Position numbers and translations under genes: made by a program. A DNA stretch of 64,000 bases from positions 4,104,669 to 4,168,668 of the forward strand of contig NZ_KB910518.1 in the NCBI RefSeq assembly GCF_000374185.1, written 5' to 3'. This DNA is from Paenibacillus sp. HW567. Its GTDB lineage: Bacteria > Bacillota > Bacilli > Paenibacillales > Paenibacillaceae. Under the pieces are notes generated by a model that saw only the letters and a program-made list of their open reading frames with translations, ran no database searches and was not told the origin of the DNA. Below are positions 7,728 through 15,956 of the stretch, piece by piece (position 1 is the stretch's first letter; each line of letters starts with the position of its first letter).

Positions 7728-8933
7728 GTGCAGCCTATTCATGAAGTTATTTCAAGCTCCAGAACCAAAGATATGTATTTGTCTATCAGAAAACAGGGTA
7801 CGGTATCCAAACAAACGCTGCTGGAGGAGAGCGGGCTTACCGTCAGCACCTTGACCCGCATCCTGGATGAGCTTCTTGCCCAAGGCCTCTTGTCTGAGGT
7901 CGGCTACGGCGAATCAACCGGAGGCCGGAGACCCACCCTATACGAAACCAATCCTCTCTTCGGCTATGTGTTCGGGCTGGAAATTTCCCGCACGCATTCC
8001 AAGCTTGCACTTATGAATCTTCATCTATCCCTGCTGGATGAGTATACATGGACAATGGATGAACACACCACACCGGAGCTTCTGGTGGAAGCCGTACATT
8101 CCCAGGCGCTGCGTATGCTGGAGCAGGCCTCCGTTGACATCAGCCAGGTTATCGGACTCGGCATTGGGGCGGTTGGACCCCTGGACCGCAAGGAAGGAAT
8201 CATCCAACATCCGGCAGGGTTTACTGCACCGGGCTGGTCGCAGGTGCATATCAAGGAACAGCTTGAGCAGCTTCTGGATGTGCCGGTCTGCCTGGATAAC
8301 GGCGCTAACACCGCGCTGCTCGGCGAATATTGGGCAGGCGGCAACCTGCGGCTGCATCAACTGCTCTACCTGCATGCCGGAATCGGCCTGCGCTCGGCCA
8401 TTATGAACGAAGGCCGGATTCTGTACAGCGTAATTGATACTGAAGGCGCAGCCGGGCAAATGATTATCGAGAATGCCGGCATTCCTTCACGTCATCCAGG
8501 CGGCAATGATGGAGCCTGGGAATCCTATGTTTCTATCCGTACACTGGAAATGCAGGCCCGCGCGGAGTGGAAGCTCGGCAAAGACACCCTGCTCCGCGAG
8601 CTGGCGCCTAACCCGGAGAGCATTGATTTTTCCCATCTGATCGAAGCCTTGCAGGCAGGAGACCCTATGGTCACCGGAATTTTTGGACGGGCTGCGGTCT
8701 ATTGCGGAATCGGCCTCGCGAATCTGATTAACATTCTCCACCCGGAGGAGGTTATTCTGGGCGGCCCCTTATTCTCGGCAGCCGATTATTTCTATCAGGA
8801 GGCCACACGTGTTGCTCTTGAGAAGACCTATTACCGGGAGCAGTGCAGTGTCCGGTTCACCAAGGGAGCCTTAAGCGATAACGCGGTAGCTACGGGGGCG
8901 GGAGCCCTGATCCTGAATCAGCTCACAGGCTGA
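7728..8933 (+). CDS. ROK family transcriptional regulator
   Basis: A 401-residue protein from a GTG start with AAGGAGAG upstream. Residues 1-70 form a winged helix (KQTLLEESGLTVSTLTRILDELLAQGLL). The rest is a ROK sugar-kinase-like fold, with GIGAVGPLD and CLDNGANTALLGEYW. The usual ROK zinc motif CxCGxxGCxE is not preserved: the corresponding stretch IPSRHPGGNDGAWESY has no cysteines. It therefore looks like a NagC/XylR-type sugar-responsive regulator whose metal site is lost. It stands alone, so its target is unclear. Confidence 0.88.
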   Translation: MQPIHEVISSSRTKDMYLSIRKQGTVSKQTLLEESGLTVSTLTRILDELLAQGLLSEVGYGESTGGRRPTLYETNPLFGYVFGLEISRTHSKLALMNLHLSLLDEYTWTMDEHTTPELLVEAVHSQALRMLEQASVDISQVIGLGIGAVGPLDRKEGIIQHPAGFTAPGWSQVHIKEQLEQLLDVPVCLDNGANTALLGEYWAGGNLRLHQLLYLHAGIGLRSAIMNEGRILYSVIDTEGAAGQMIIENAGIPSRHPGGNDGAWESYVSIRTLEMQARAEWKLGKDTLLRELAPNPESIDFSHLIEALQAGDPMVTGIFGRAAVYCGIGLANLINILHPEEVILGGPLFSAADYFYQEATRVALEKTYYREQCSVRFTKGALSDNAVATGAGALILNQLTG

Positions 8934-9277
8934 AGCCTGCGCACAAATATACATAGTCACGGCGCGAAACAAGCCACCCCGGGAGACCGGAGTGGCTTGT
9001 TTGTGCTGAAGCTGAGGTCAGTTACAGGCAATGAACAGGCAAGTCCGCTCCTGCGGCTCATACGTTCAGGATGCCGCTTTTCCCGACTACGCTCAGTCAT
9101 TGCCGTGCGAGCAAGTCATGGCCGGCCGTTGTCGGATGAACGCCGTCCCACAGCCAATATGCATACAAATCGGATGGAATCTACTGAATACGCTTACCTT
9201 TTACTAGGCCGATATGATACTATTAACACGACTGTTCCTCATCATAACAGAAACTTTTCAGGGAGGAAATGACAAAT
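8934..9277. other. Gene-free stretch
   Basis: Apart from the terminator at 8970-8999, nothing coding or repeated is evident. The last part should hold the promoter of the aldo-keto reductase gene. Confidence 0.5.
8970..9003 (+). terminator. Rho-independent terminator after the ROK gene
   Basis: CAAGCCACCCCGG (8970-8982) pairs with CCGGAGTGGCTTG (8987-8999), one mismatch, loop GAGA, followed by TTTG. Confidence 0.7.
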
Positions 9278-10252
9278 ATGAAATACAGAAGATTGGGCAA
9301 TACCGGACTGAAGGTCAGCGAGATCGGCCTCGGAAGCTGGCTCACTTACGGCACGGCGGCGGAGCAGAAGGCGGCGGATGCCTGTGTTGCCAAGGCTTTT
9401 GAATGCGGTATCAATTTCTTTGACACAGCAAATGCCTATAACCGTGGTGAAGGCGAAAAAGCGATTGGCGCCGCGCTCCGCTCCTATCAGCGGTCGGATT
9501 ATGTACTTAGCACCAAGGTCTATTTCCCTATGGGGGAGGGTGTGAATGACCGCGGCTTATCCCGCAAGCATATCATGGAGCAATGCGAAGCAAGCCTGCG
9601 GCGTCTCGGCACCGATTATATCGACGTCTATTTCTGTCACCGCTACGATACGGAGACTCCGGTAGAAGAGACCCTGCGCGCGCTGGATGACTTGACTTCC
9701 CAGGGCAAAATCCTCTACTCCGCTGTCAGCGAATGGTCTGCATCGCAAATTTCCCATGCCGCCGGGATCAGCCGCCGGTTAAATCTGCGTCCGCTGGCTG
9801 GAAACCAGCCAATCTACAACATGTTCGAGCGTTACATTGAAGAGGAAGTGCTTGAGGTGTCCAGCCGGGAAGGGCTTGGCCAAGTCGTCTTCTCGCCGCT
9901 TGCACAGGGCATCCTGACCGGCAAATACAAGCCGGGCCAGCAGCCGCCGGCCGGCACACGAGGTGCAGACGACGCAGTGAACGGCGTCATCCGCAGCTAC
10001 CTGCGGGATGACGTGCTCAGCGTCGTAGCTGAGCTGGACGAAGTGGCCTCAGAGCTGGGCCTGAAGCTGTCACAGCTCGCGCTGGCCTGGGTGCTGCGCC
10101 AGCCGGGTGTAAGCTCGGCGCTGATCGGGGCCAGCAAGCCGGAGCAGGTGGAAGAGAACGCCCGGGCCGTGGATCACACGCTCCAGCCGGACACGCTGGA
10201 GCGGATCGAGGGCATCCTCCGGCAGGTGGCCGGTTTTGCTCCGGCGAGATAA
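9278..10252 (+). CDS. Aldo/keto reductase (potassium-channel beta-subunit-like class)
   Basis: About 324 residues starting MKYRRLGNTGLKVSEIGLG. The ATG at 9278 lies 11 bases after GGGAGG; the upstream ATG at 9269 would be only two bases from it. Catalytic residues are visible as FFDTANAYNRGEGE (Asp, Tyr), LSTKVYF (Lys) and YFCHRYD (His). The C-terminal SALIGASKPEQVEENARAV binds NADPH. The order and length match the AKR6/Kv-beta-like group of bacterial oxidoreductases. The substrate is unknown. It is monocistronic with its own terminator. Confidence 0.9.
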   Translation: MKYRRLGNTGLKVSEIGLGSWLTYGTAAEQKAADACVAKAFECGINFFDTANAYNRGEGEKAIGAALRSYQRSDYVLSTKVYFPMGEGVNDRGLSRKHIMEQCEASLRRLGTDYIDVYFCHRYDTETPVEETLRALDDLTSQGKILYSAVSEWSASQISHAAGISRRLNLRPLAGNQPIYNMFERYIEEEVLEVSSREGLGQVVFSPLAQGILTGKYKPGQQPPAGTRGADDAVNGVIRSYLRDDVLSVVAELDEVASELGLKLSQLALAWVLRQPGVSSALIGASKPEQVEENARAVDHTLQPDTLERIEGILRQVAGFAPAR

Positions 10253-10304
10253 TACGGCTTCCGGTGGAAATTTTATAGCGAAAGCCTATGAATTCTTATA
10301 CTTG

Positions 10305-10344
10305 CACAAATACACCCTCCCGTGAAGATGAGGGTGCATTTGTG
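10305..10344 (+). terminator. Terminator after the aldo/keto reductase
   Basis: A 15-bp stem (10305-10319 with 10330-10344, one mismatch) joins CACAAATACACCCTC with GAGGGTGCATTTGTG. It lies between the convergent reductase and pro-peptide genes and could serve both. Confidence 0.7.
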
Positions 10345-10417
10345 CTGCCCGTTCTTTCCCCAAGCAGGCGGCAGATTAGCCCGCCGGCCGCATAGGGCGC
10401 ATACGGCACAGAAAGAA

Positions 10418-10552
10418 TTACTCCGCCCCTACTCCATGTGTGAGAGGCTCAAAAACCGACTGGGTGGAGGCTGTATCCAGCACAAGAGCCGGAGCCTCCA
10501 GCGCCAGCAGAAGACTACCTGCTGCCAGCAGCAGCGCTAATTTTCTCTTCAT
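10418..10552 (-). CDS. Exported signalling pro-peptide (AloP/Phr-like candidate)
   Basis: A 44-residue open frame starting MKRKLALLLAAGSLL at an ATG at 10552, with GAGGTG ten bases upstream. It has a basic N-terminus (KRK), a hydrophobic core to about residue 25, and a short polar tail ending PLTHGVGAE. This is the build of a secreted signalling pro-peptide cut to a short C-terminal peptide. The gene overlaps the 3' end of the upstream HTH-TPR regulator by 38 bases in another frame, as in Rap-Phr and AloR-AloP pairs. The tail THGVGAE loosely recalls the SHGRGG peptide that I remember being reported for one Paenibacillus Alo system. Processing and function are inferred. Confidence 0.72.
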   Translation of the reverse strand: MKRKLALLLAAGSLLLALEAPALVLDTASTQSVFEPLTHGVGAE

Positions 10553-11912
10553 TAATCGTCCGCACCTCGCCAATAAGAAGTTTATATTGCTCTTGTTCCT
10601 CAACGGAGCTGAGATGTCTGTATTGCTCAAATAACCCTACGCATTGAATGATGCTTCTGTCACTGTTTATTTTAACAGAGCATTCCAGACTTTGGAATAA
10701 GTAAGCGATACCATCCTTGTATCTCTGCGTATCTAAATAATACACAGCCAGCTCGAACAGCAGGGTCTTATATTTATCAGTGCTCACCTGGATATTCAGC
10801 TTCCCCATCAGGGTCCGCTGCTCCTTAAAGCCCAGAAACGGCTGAAACCGCTCGATAATGTCATCCACCGAAAAATGAAAACGGTTGGCCGCCTGCATAA
10901 TTTTGATTAACCCCGGCACAATCTCATTCTCCCTGGAGGCAATGAACCCGACATAATCCGCAAGCACTTCCGTTTGTCCAGACATCAGACGATACAGATA
11001 TGTATTCGCTTCAGCCCATTCCTTGAACTGGTCCTTAATCTGCCGGGCTTCCTCTGTATCCTCCTTCACCCAGCCGGCCTCTGCATAAAGCGAGACATAA
11101 TGCAGCGCCTGCTTGTAATCGCCGCGCTCATCGCAGACGGCTGAGCGGAGCAAATGTGAATACAGGATGTAAAAGCACAGGGGTCTTGCCGGTTCTTTGT
11201 GTGCCGCACGACGGCTGATTTTATGATATTTGTTCTGATATTGAATGGCTGCCTTGCGCCCCAGCTCTTCCGCTATTGCATCGACTTTATTCCAGCGCCC
11301 AAGCGAAGCGTAGATATTCGCCAAATCCTTAAGTGCATTTAATTGATCCACCTCATCCAGCCGCTCTACAAAATACTCAAAATGCATGGCTGTCCGCAGA
11401 TTGGCATCCTGGTCCTTTCCGAGGGCAATCGTGAACAAGCGGTACTGGCACACCGCCAGCCGCTCTGAATGCTGGTATTTCTCACTCTCCGCCACACCTT
11501 CGTACAGCAGAGCCGCCGCTTGCCGCTTGCCTTGGCCGAAGAATTCCTCTGCCGTGTCGAACAGCACCTGGGCATACGAAATATTATCCATAATATTCTG
11601 GACCACCCGGCGGATGCATTCCAGCTTGTCCAGCTCCGCGCAGCGCTGCAGGAACGGTCCCAGCCGCCGCCAGTCGGGGGTGGAGTGAATCACACATTCA
11701 TCTATGTACAGCTCATAAAAATCCCCTTCAGCAAGGCCCATACCCGCTGTAATCCGGTCAAGCTGCTTCATCGCAATGGGACGATTTCCATTTATAATAC
11801 TGCTGAGTGTACCCGAATTGACCCCGGATATTCCGGCAAACTGATTAATCGTGATGCCTTCTCTTTTCAAGTACTTATCCAGCTCATCTTGAATTGTAGC
11901 TGTTGCTTCCAC
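10515..11912 (-). CDS. HTH-TPR (RRNPP-type) peptide-responsive regulator, AloR/AimR-like
   Basis: A 465-residue protein from a GTG start. Residues 1-60 are an XRE-type helix-turn-helix (ITINQFAGISGVNSGTLSSIINGNRPIAMKQLDRI). The remaining ~400 residues are all helical, with TPR-like pairs such as AAALLYEGVAESEKYQHSERLAVCQYRLFT and ALKDLANIYASLGRWNKVDAIAEELG. This is the architecture of PlcR, NprR, AimR and the Paenibacillus AloR proteins, which bind imported peptides. A small exported peptide gene overlaps its 3' end. The sequence begins with the AimR-like pattern of an early HTH and long TPR array. The target genes are unknown. Confidence 0.82.
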   Translation of the reverse strand: MEATATIQDELDKYLKREGITINQFAGISGVNSGTLSSIINGNRPIAMKQLDRITAGMGLAEGDFYELYIDECVIHSTPDWRRLGPFLQRCAELDKLECIRRVVQNIMDNISYAQVLFDTAEEFFGQGKRQAAALLYEGVAESEKYQHSERLAVCQYRLFTIALGKDQDANLRTAMHFEYFVERLDEVDQLNALKDLANIYASLGRWNKVDAIAEELGRKAAIQYQNKYHKISRRAAHKEPARPLCFYILYSHLLRSAVCDERGDYKQALHYVSLYAEAGWVKEDTEEARQIKDQFKEWAEANTYLYRLMSGQTEVLADYVGFIASRENEIVPGLIKIMQAANRFHFSVDDIIERFQPFLGFKEQRTLMGKLNIQVSTDKYKTLLFELAVYYLDTQRYKDGIAYLFQSLECSVKINSDRSIIQCVGLFEQYRHLSSVEEQEQYKLLIGEVRTINEEKISAAAGSR

Positions 11913-11954
11913 GCAAACACCGCCCTAGACAACCATATATTTGAACTATCATCC

Positions 11955-11995
11955 AGATATTCCTATATCTTAGGCGCTAATATAACCCAGGTCAA
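11955..11995 (-). promoter_or_regulatory. Promoter and palindrome upstream of the RRNPP regulator
   Basis: On the minus strand, TTGACC (11990-11995) and TAAGAT (11967-11972) are separated by 17 bases. The palindrome AGATAT-TCCT-ATATCT (11955-11970) overlaps the -10 element, a natural place for autoregulation by the HTH-TPR protein. Confidence 0.55.
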
Positions 11996-12063
11996 TATCC
12001 GTTGGCGCGTTCAAAAGTGGTTGACAGCAGAGAGATAAGCCGTTCCAGGGTCAAATCTAGAGA

Positions 12064-14751
12064 TTAAGAGATCAGCTTCGACTTCTCCGCCTGCTCTGCC
12101 GAGCGCCGGATGAACCGTTCCAGCGGCTTCTGAAGGGTAAGCGCCAGCACCAGAGCGGCAATGCCGAACAGAATCAAAGCAACCGCGTCACGGATGGCAA
12201 CTGCCGGCAGGATGCCGCCAACGGATTCCCTCATCAGGCTGATCGCATAGGTGAACGGCATAAACGGGTTCAGGATTTGGAAGAAACGTCCGGTGGTGCT
12301 GACCGGGAAGGTCCCGCCGGAGCTGGAGAACTGGAGCACCATGAACACAATAGCTATCCCTTTGCCCAGGCTGCCAAAAACAGAAACCAGCGTAAACACA
12401 ATCGTCACAAATATGATGCTGATCAGGACGGCAAACAGCACAAACCACAGCTTGTCAGCAACATAGCATTTTAGCAGATAGATATTCCCCAGCACCGCTA
12501 CCAGAGCCTGAAGGATGCCTATGGTAAGAAAAGTCAGCAGACGGCCAAAATAAAGCTGATAGCGGCGGTATGCTGCTCCTCCGGTATCGACTCCGGTCCG
12601 CAGCAAGGAAACGAGCAGCGTGCCGCCAACCCACAAGGAGAGCACCACGTAAAACGGCGTCATGGCTGAGCCGTAATTGGGGATCGGATATAGCGCCTTT
12701 TCCTTCATCACCACGGGGCTTGCGAGGAAATCACTGATCCCCTTAATATCTCCGCCCAGCAGCTTGGCGATTTCCTCCAGATTGACATCCTGCTTGATCT
12801 CACGGACCGTACTGGCGGCCCGGCGGACGGCATTCTCCAGAACGGGAAGATCATCCCTCACCAGCTCTGCCGCCCGGTTCACTCCCTTGTCCGCAAGGGG
12901 AAGCCCGGAGGTAATCAACTGCGACGCGCGGCGGAGCTTCTCCTCCGCCCCAGGCAGATCCTTCCGGGCGAATTCGGCCGCTGCATGAATTTCTTCTCCG
13001 GCGGCGGGCAGCGCGCTCTGGATGCGCGGCAGCACCTTCGTCACGAAATCGCTGAACGCCGGCAGCCTGCCGCTCATTCCCGCTGCCGCCGCACGTAGCT
13101 CGCCCGCAACCGCGGGCAGATTGTCCCGCAGCGCGGCCAGCCCGGTCTGCCCGTACTGGATGGCGGTCCCCGCTTCATCCAGCACCGTGTCCAGCGCCGC
13201 CACCCGCTGCGGCGCCTCCTGCAAGGCCGTGGCGGCAGTCCCCGCCACGGACGTGAGCTGCTGCAGCGTGCCCTGCAGCGCAGGCAGCCCCTCCGCGCTG
13301 TAGCGCGAGAGCAGACCGTCCAGCGCCGCAGCGCTCCGGGCGGTCTGCTCGCCGAGCTGCGTCAGCGCGGCGGGGTCCGCTGTGCCGCCGTCCCGCAGGG
13401 CGGCGGCAAGCTTGGCCGCCTGCGCAGCGCCGGCGGCAAAACCGGCCCGCGCCCCGGCCAGGGCGCGGAGCCCGCTGCCCGGCACAGCGCCGGGCGCGAG
13501 GGTGTTCACGGCGGCGAGCAGAGCCGCCGTGTGCTGCAGCGCGCCGCTGCCGGCGGTCAGCCGGTCTGCGGCTTGCTGCAGCCCTGTTGCCGCCGCTGCG
13601 CCCGGCGGCGTGCTGTTTTGCGCGAGCTGGCCCGCCAGCAGGGCGGCGGCGTCAGCGCTTTGCTGCAGCAGATAGAGATTCTGCTGCACGACCTGCGGAA
13701 CCGCGGCGAAGGCCGCGCTGTTCCGCTCAAGGAACTGCTGCAGCTCCTTGCCGAAGGCGGGCCCCGCTGCAGCGATGTGACCGGTCTTCGGCAGTGCCTG
13801 GGCAGCCGAAGCTACAACCGACCCGGCCTCGTCCAGTCGGTCCGAGGCCCGGTCCAGCACCTGCTCCACCCTGCGGAGATCCGCATCCAGCCCGGACAAC
13901 AGCGGCCCCGCACGCGTAAGTTCGGGCAGTCTGCCCTGTAATTCCTGCAGTCTGCCCGCAGCATCGCTGATCTGCCCCCAATGCTCGTCCAGCAGCTCCG
14001 CTGCCTTACCTGCCTGCTCTACCTCCGGCAGCTTGTCCGTAAGCGCGGCAATCCGTCCGGCGGAGCCAGCAAGCTGCGGCCAGTCCTGCTGCAGCTTCAG
14101 CACCAGTTTTCCAGCCTTTTCAAGCTCCGGCAGACTGGCCTCAAGCTTGAATAAGCCCTGCTCCACCTTGCGGATAACCGGAAGCTCGGTCTGGAATTCG
14201 CGGTCGATGGTTCTAAGGGCCGTAAGCACCGTACTGCTTAGCGTTTCTGTGAACCGCTCGCTGATCTGTGCTGTAATGGCGGAAGCGCCCTTCGCAGTGA
14301 TTTTTGGCGCAATTGCATTGATTTTTTCGTTTACGGTATAATCCATCTCCGGCTTTACCAGCTTACCTGCGAGGACCCCCGCCATCCGCTGTGAGAACGC
14401 TGCGGGAATGATAATGCTGGCATAATAGTCCCCGCGCCGCACCCCTTGCACCGCCGATTCGGCATCTGTGAACGTCCAGCCCAGCGATTTGTTGCCGCGC
14501 AAGCTCTCCAGCACCTCACCCCCGATGTTGAAGCTTTTTCCGTCCACAGCGGCTCCCTGATCTAGGCTGGCAACAGCAATTTTAATTCCCGATGTATTGC
14601 TGTACGGGTCCCACACCGCAGCAACATTCACCCAATCGTAGACGGAGGGCAGCACCGCAAGCGCAGCAACGAGCAGCAGGGCTACCGGAGCTTTGAACAG
14701 GTTGACCCAATCTTTTTTATAAATCCGCCATATCGCCGCCATGTTTCCCAT
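12064..14751 (-). CDS. YhgE/Pip domain membrane protein
   Basis: An 895-residue protein with one N-terminal membrane segment (APVALLLVAALAVLPSVYDWVN) followed by WDPYSNTSGIKIAVASLDQGA, the YhgE/Pip N-terminal signature. A very long Ala/Leu-rich region (about residues 190-640) looks like coiled coil with many repeated LPxLExA-type segments. At the C-terminus are about five membrane helices of ABC-2 type. The family includes EsaA-like type VII secretion partners and phage-infection proteins, but no WXG100 gene is seen nearby. Its start could be the ATG at 14751 or 14742; the second has better ribosome spacing. Bases 13030-13700 are far more GC-rich than their surroundings. Confidence 0.85.
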   Translation of the reverse strand: MGNMAAIWRIYKKDWVNLFKAPVALLLVAALAVLPSVYDWVNVAAVWDPYSNTSGIKIAVASLDQGAAVDGKSFNIGGEVLESLRGNKSLGWTFTDAESAVQGVRRGDYYASIIIPAAFSQRMAGVLAGKLVKPEMDYTVNEKINAIAPKITAKGASAITAQISERFTETLSSTVLTALRTIDREFQTELPVIRKVEQGLFKLEASLPELEKAGKLVLKLQQDWPQLAGSAGRIAALTDKLPEVEQAGKAAELLDEHWGQISDAAGRLQELQGRLPELTRAGPLLSGLDADLRRVEQVLDRASDRLDEAGSVVASAAQALPKTGHIAAAGPAFGKELQQFLERNSAAFAAVPQVVQQNLYLLQQSADAAALLAGQLAQNSTPPGAAAATGLQQAADRLTAGSGALQHTAALLAAVNTLAPGAVPGSGLRALAGARAGFAAGAAQAAKLAAALRDGGTADPAALTQLGEQTARSAAALDGLLSRYSAEGLPALQGTLQQLTSVAGTAATALQEAPQRVAALDTVLDEAGTAIQYGQTGLAALRDNLPAVAGELRAAAAGMSGRLPAFSDFVTKVLPRIQSALPAAGEEIHAAAEFARKDLPGAEEKLRRASQLITSGLPLADKGVNRAAELVRDDLPVLENAVRRAASTVREIKQDVNLEEIAKLLGGDIKGISDFLASPVVMKEKALYPIPNYGSAMTPFYVVLSLWVGGTLLVSLLRTGVDTGGAAYRRYQLYFGRLLTFLTIGILQALVAVLGNIYLLKCYVADKLWFVLFAVLISIIFVTIVFTLVSVFGSLGKGIAIVFMVLQFSSSGGTFPVSTTGRFFQILNPFMPFTYAISLMRESVGGILPAVAIRDAVALILFGIAALVLALTLQKPLERFIRRSAEQAEKSKLIS

Positions 14752-14965
14752 TCACCCCTGTGCCGTAATCTGGATAGTTTAATATGCCCCGGAGCGGTTC
14801 TATTTCATGCCTAACTTTTCCACTTTTGATTCCAAAAATTTTTGCAACCTTATCCGCCAATTCATCGTTAATAAAGGTACAAACCCGATTTGAGAATCAC
14901 CACAAAGGGTAAATAAGAATATAGGCTTTCACCGGGTCATATTCAATCTTAAGGGGGAAATTATT

Positions 14966-15493
14966 ATGTTAAAGAAAAAATCGGTTTATCTGTTTCCTGT
15001 GCTGGTCCTGCTGTTCCTCTCCCTGGTGACTTCGGCAAGCACTACGGGTACACGTGCAGATGCGAAAAGTGGCGATAAAACCCAGAACCTGACGGTTTAT
15101 ATACACGCACTTCAGTCCAAGGACGGTCACACCATCCTTACAGCCGACGAAATCGAATGGTACGAAGGAGCCGCCGCCGACCGTATCTTTGCCGAACGCG
15201 ATCCTGAAGGAGCGGCAGAGATTGGCGGAGCACCTGACGGCTACTATATTGTGAACGACAGCGACACCCTCACCTCTTACCCGATTGCGGACAATGCCAA
15301 GGTGACCATGCAAATTTACGATCATACCGGAAACATCGGGGACCTGGACATTCACTGGAACGAAAGCATCACCCTCCAGAAGTTCATCCAAGAGTTCGCC
15401 AAAACCGACATTTTTGATCTGAGCCAGTCGCCCTACCACATTACCATTCAGGACGGCCGGGTGACATCCATCGTTCAGCAGTACACTCCGTAA
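14966..15493 (+). CDS. Secreted protein of unknown function
   Basis: A 175-residue protein with a signal peptide (KKKSVYLFPVLVLLFLSLVTSAS) and no lipobox. The mature part contains a strand-rich pattern with LTVYIHALQSKDGHTILTADEIEWYEG and YHITIQDGRVTSIVQQYTP at the end. I do not recognise the family with certainty; similar small extracytoplasmic proteins exist in Paenibacillus. The ATG follows AAGGGGGA. It is divergent from the YhgE-like gene and ends at a strong terminator. Confidence 0.75.
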   Translation: MLKKKSVYLFPVLVLLFLSLVTSASTTGTRADAKSGDKTQNLTVYIHALQSKDGHTILTADEIEWYEGAAADRIFAERDPEGAAEIGGAPDGYYIVNDSDTLTSYPIADNAKVTMQIYDHTGNIGDLDIHWNESITLQKFIQEFAKTDIFDLSQSPYHITIQDGRVTSIVQQYTP

Positions 15494-15510
15494 CTCATTT
15501 ATATTTTGTT

Positions 15511-15554
15511 AAAAGACCGCATTCGTCCATGTTGGGCGGATGCGGTCTTTTTTG
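15511..15554 (+). terminator. Rho-independent terminator
   Basis: AAAGACCGCATTCGTCC pairs with GGCGGATGCGGTCTTT, loop about six bases, followed by TTTTT. Confidence 0.88.
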
Positions 15555-15846
15555 CGCGTAGTCCCGGGACCCGAGAGTTCCGAAGCAATTCGATCTTTCA
15601 TGCTACTTGCACTTCATACAGTTAAAAATCCGCTTTTGGAGACAACTTTGCTTTTAGTTGCACTCTGTGCACTTACCTATGCCGGATATAGCCAGACTCA
15701 GCTAATTAGTGAAAAATAATTGCAACATTACAATTATATCTTAAAAACAGTCATTTTAGCTCCTGATAGCTGCAGGAAGTACAGTTAAAGTGGTTTCTTA
15801 CTTCCTCAGGCAGCCTGGGAGAAGGGTTCCGTCAACTTGTTAAAAA
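15555..15846. other. Gene-free stretch
   Basis: No gene or clear promoter. It contains two loose copies of a TTGCACTT...CATACAGTTAAA pattern (about 15608 and 15777) that may be decayed dispersed repeats. Confidence 0.4.
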
Positions 15847-15894
15847 AATAAGAGTGTTCCCCACCCTTAGCAGGCTGGACGGAACACTCTTATT
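15847..15894 (-). terminator. Terminator after the cytoplasmic GH43 gene
   Basis: AATAAGAGTGTTCC (15847-15860) pairs perfectly with GGAACACTCTTATT (15881-15894). On the minus strand the stem is followed by a T-rich run, fitting the end of the leftward arabinan operon. Confidence 0.78.
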
Positions 15895-15956
15895 AACTAT
15901 AATGGCTATTCACTTGCCGATTGAACACAAAGTTAAGCCTTAACTTCCTTAATTCC

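Noticed and set aside
12064..14751. Type VII secretion locus around the YhgE-like protein
   Set aside because: No WXG100, EssC or EccC-type gene is present nearby, so only the family resemblance is reported.
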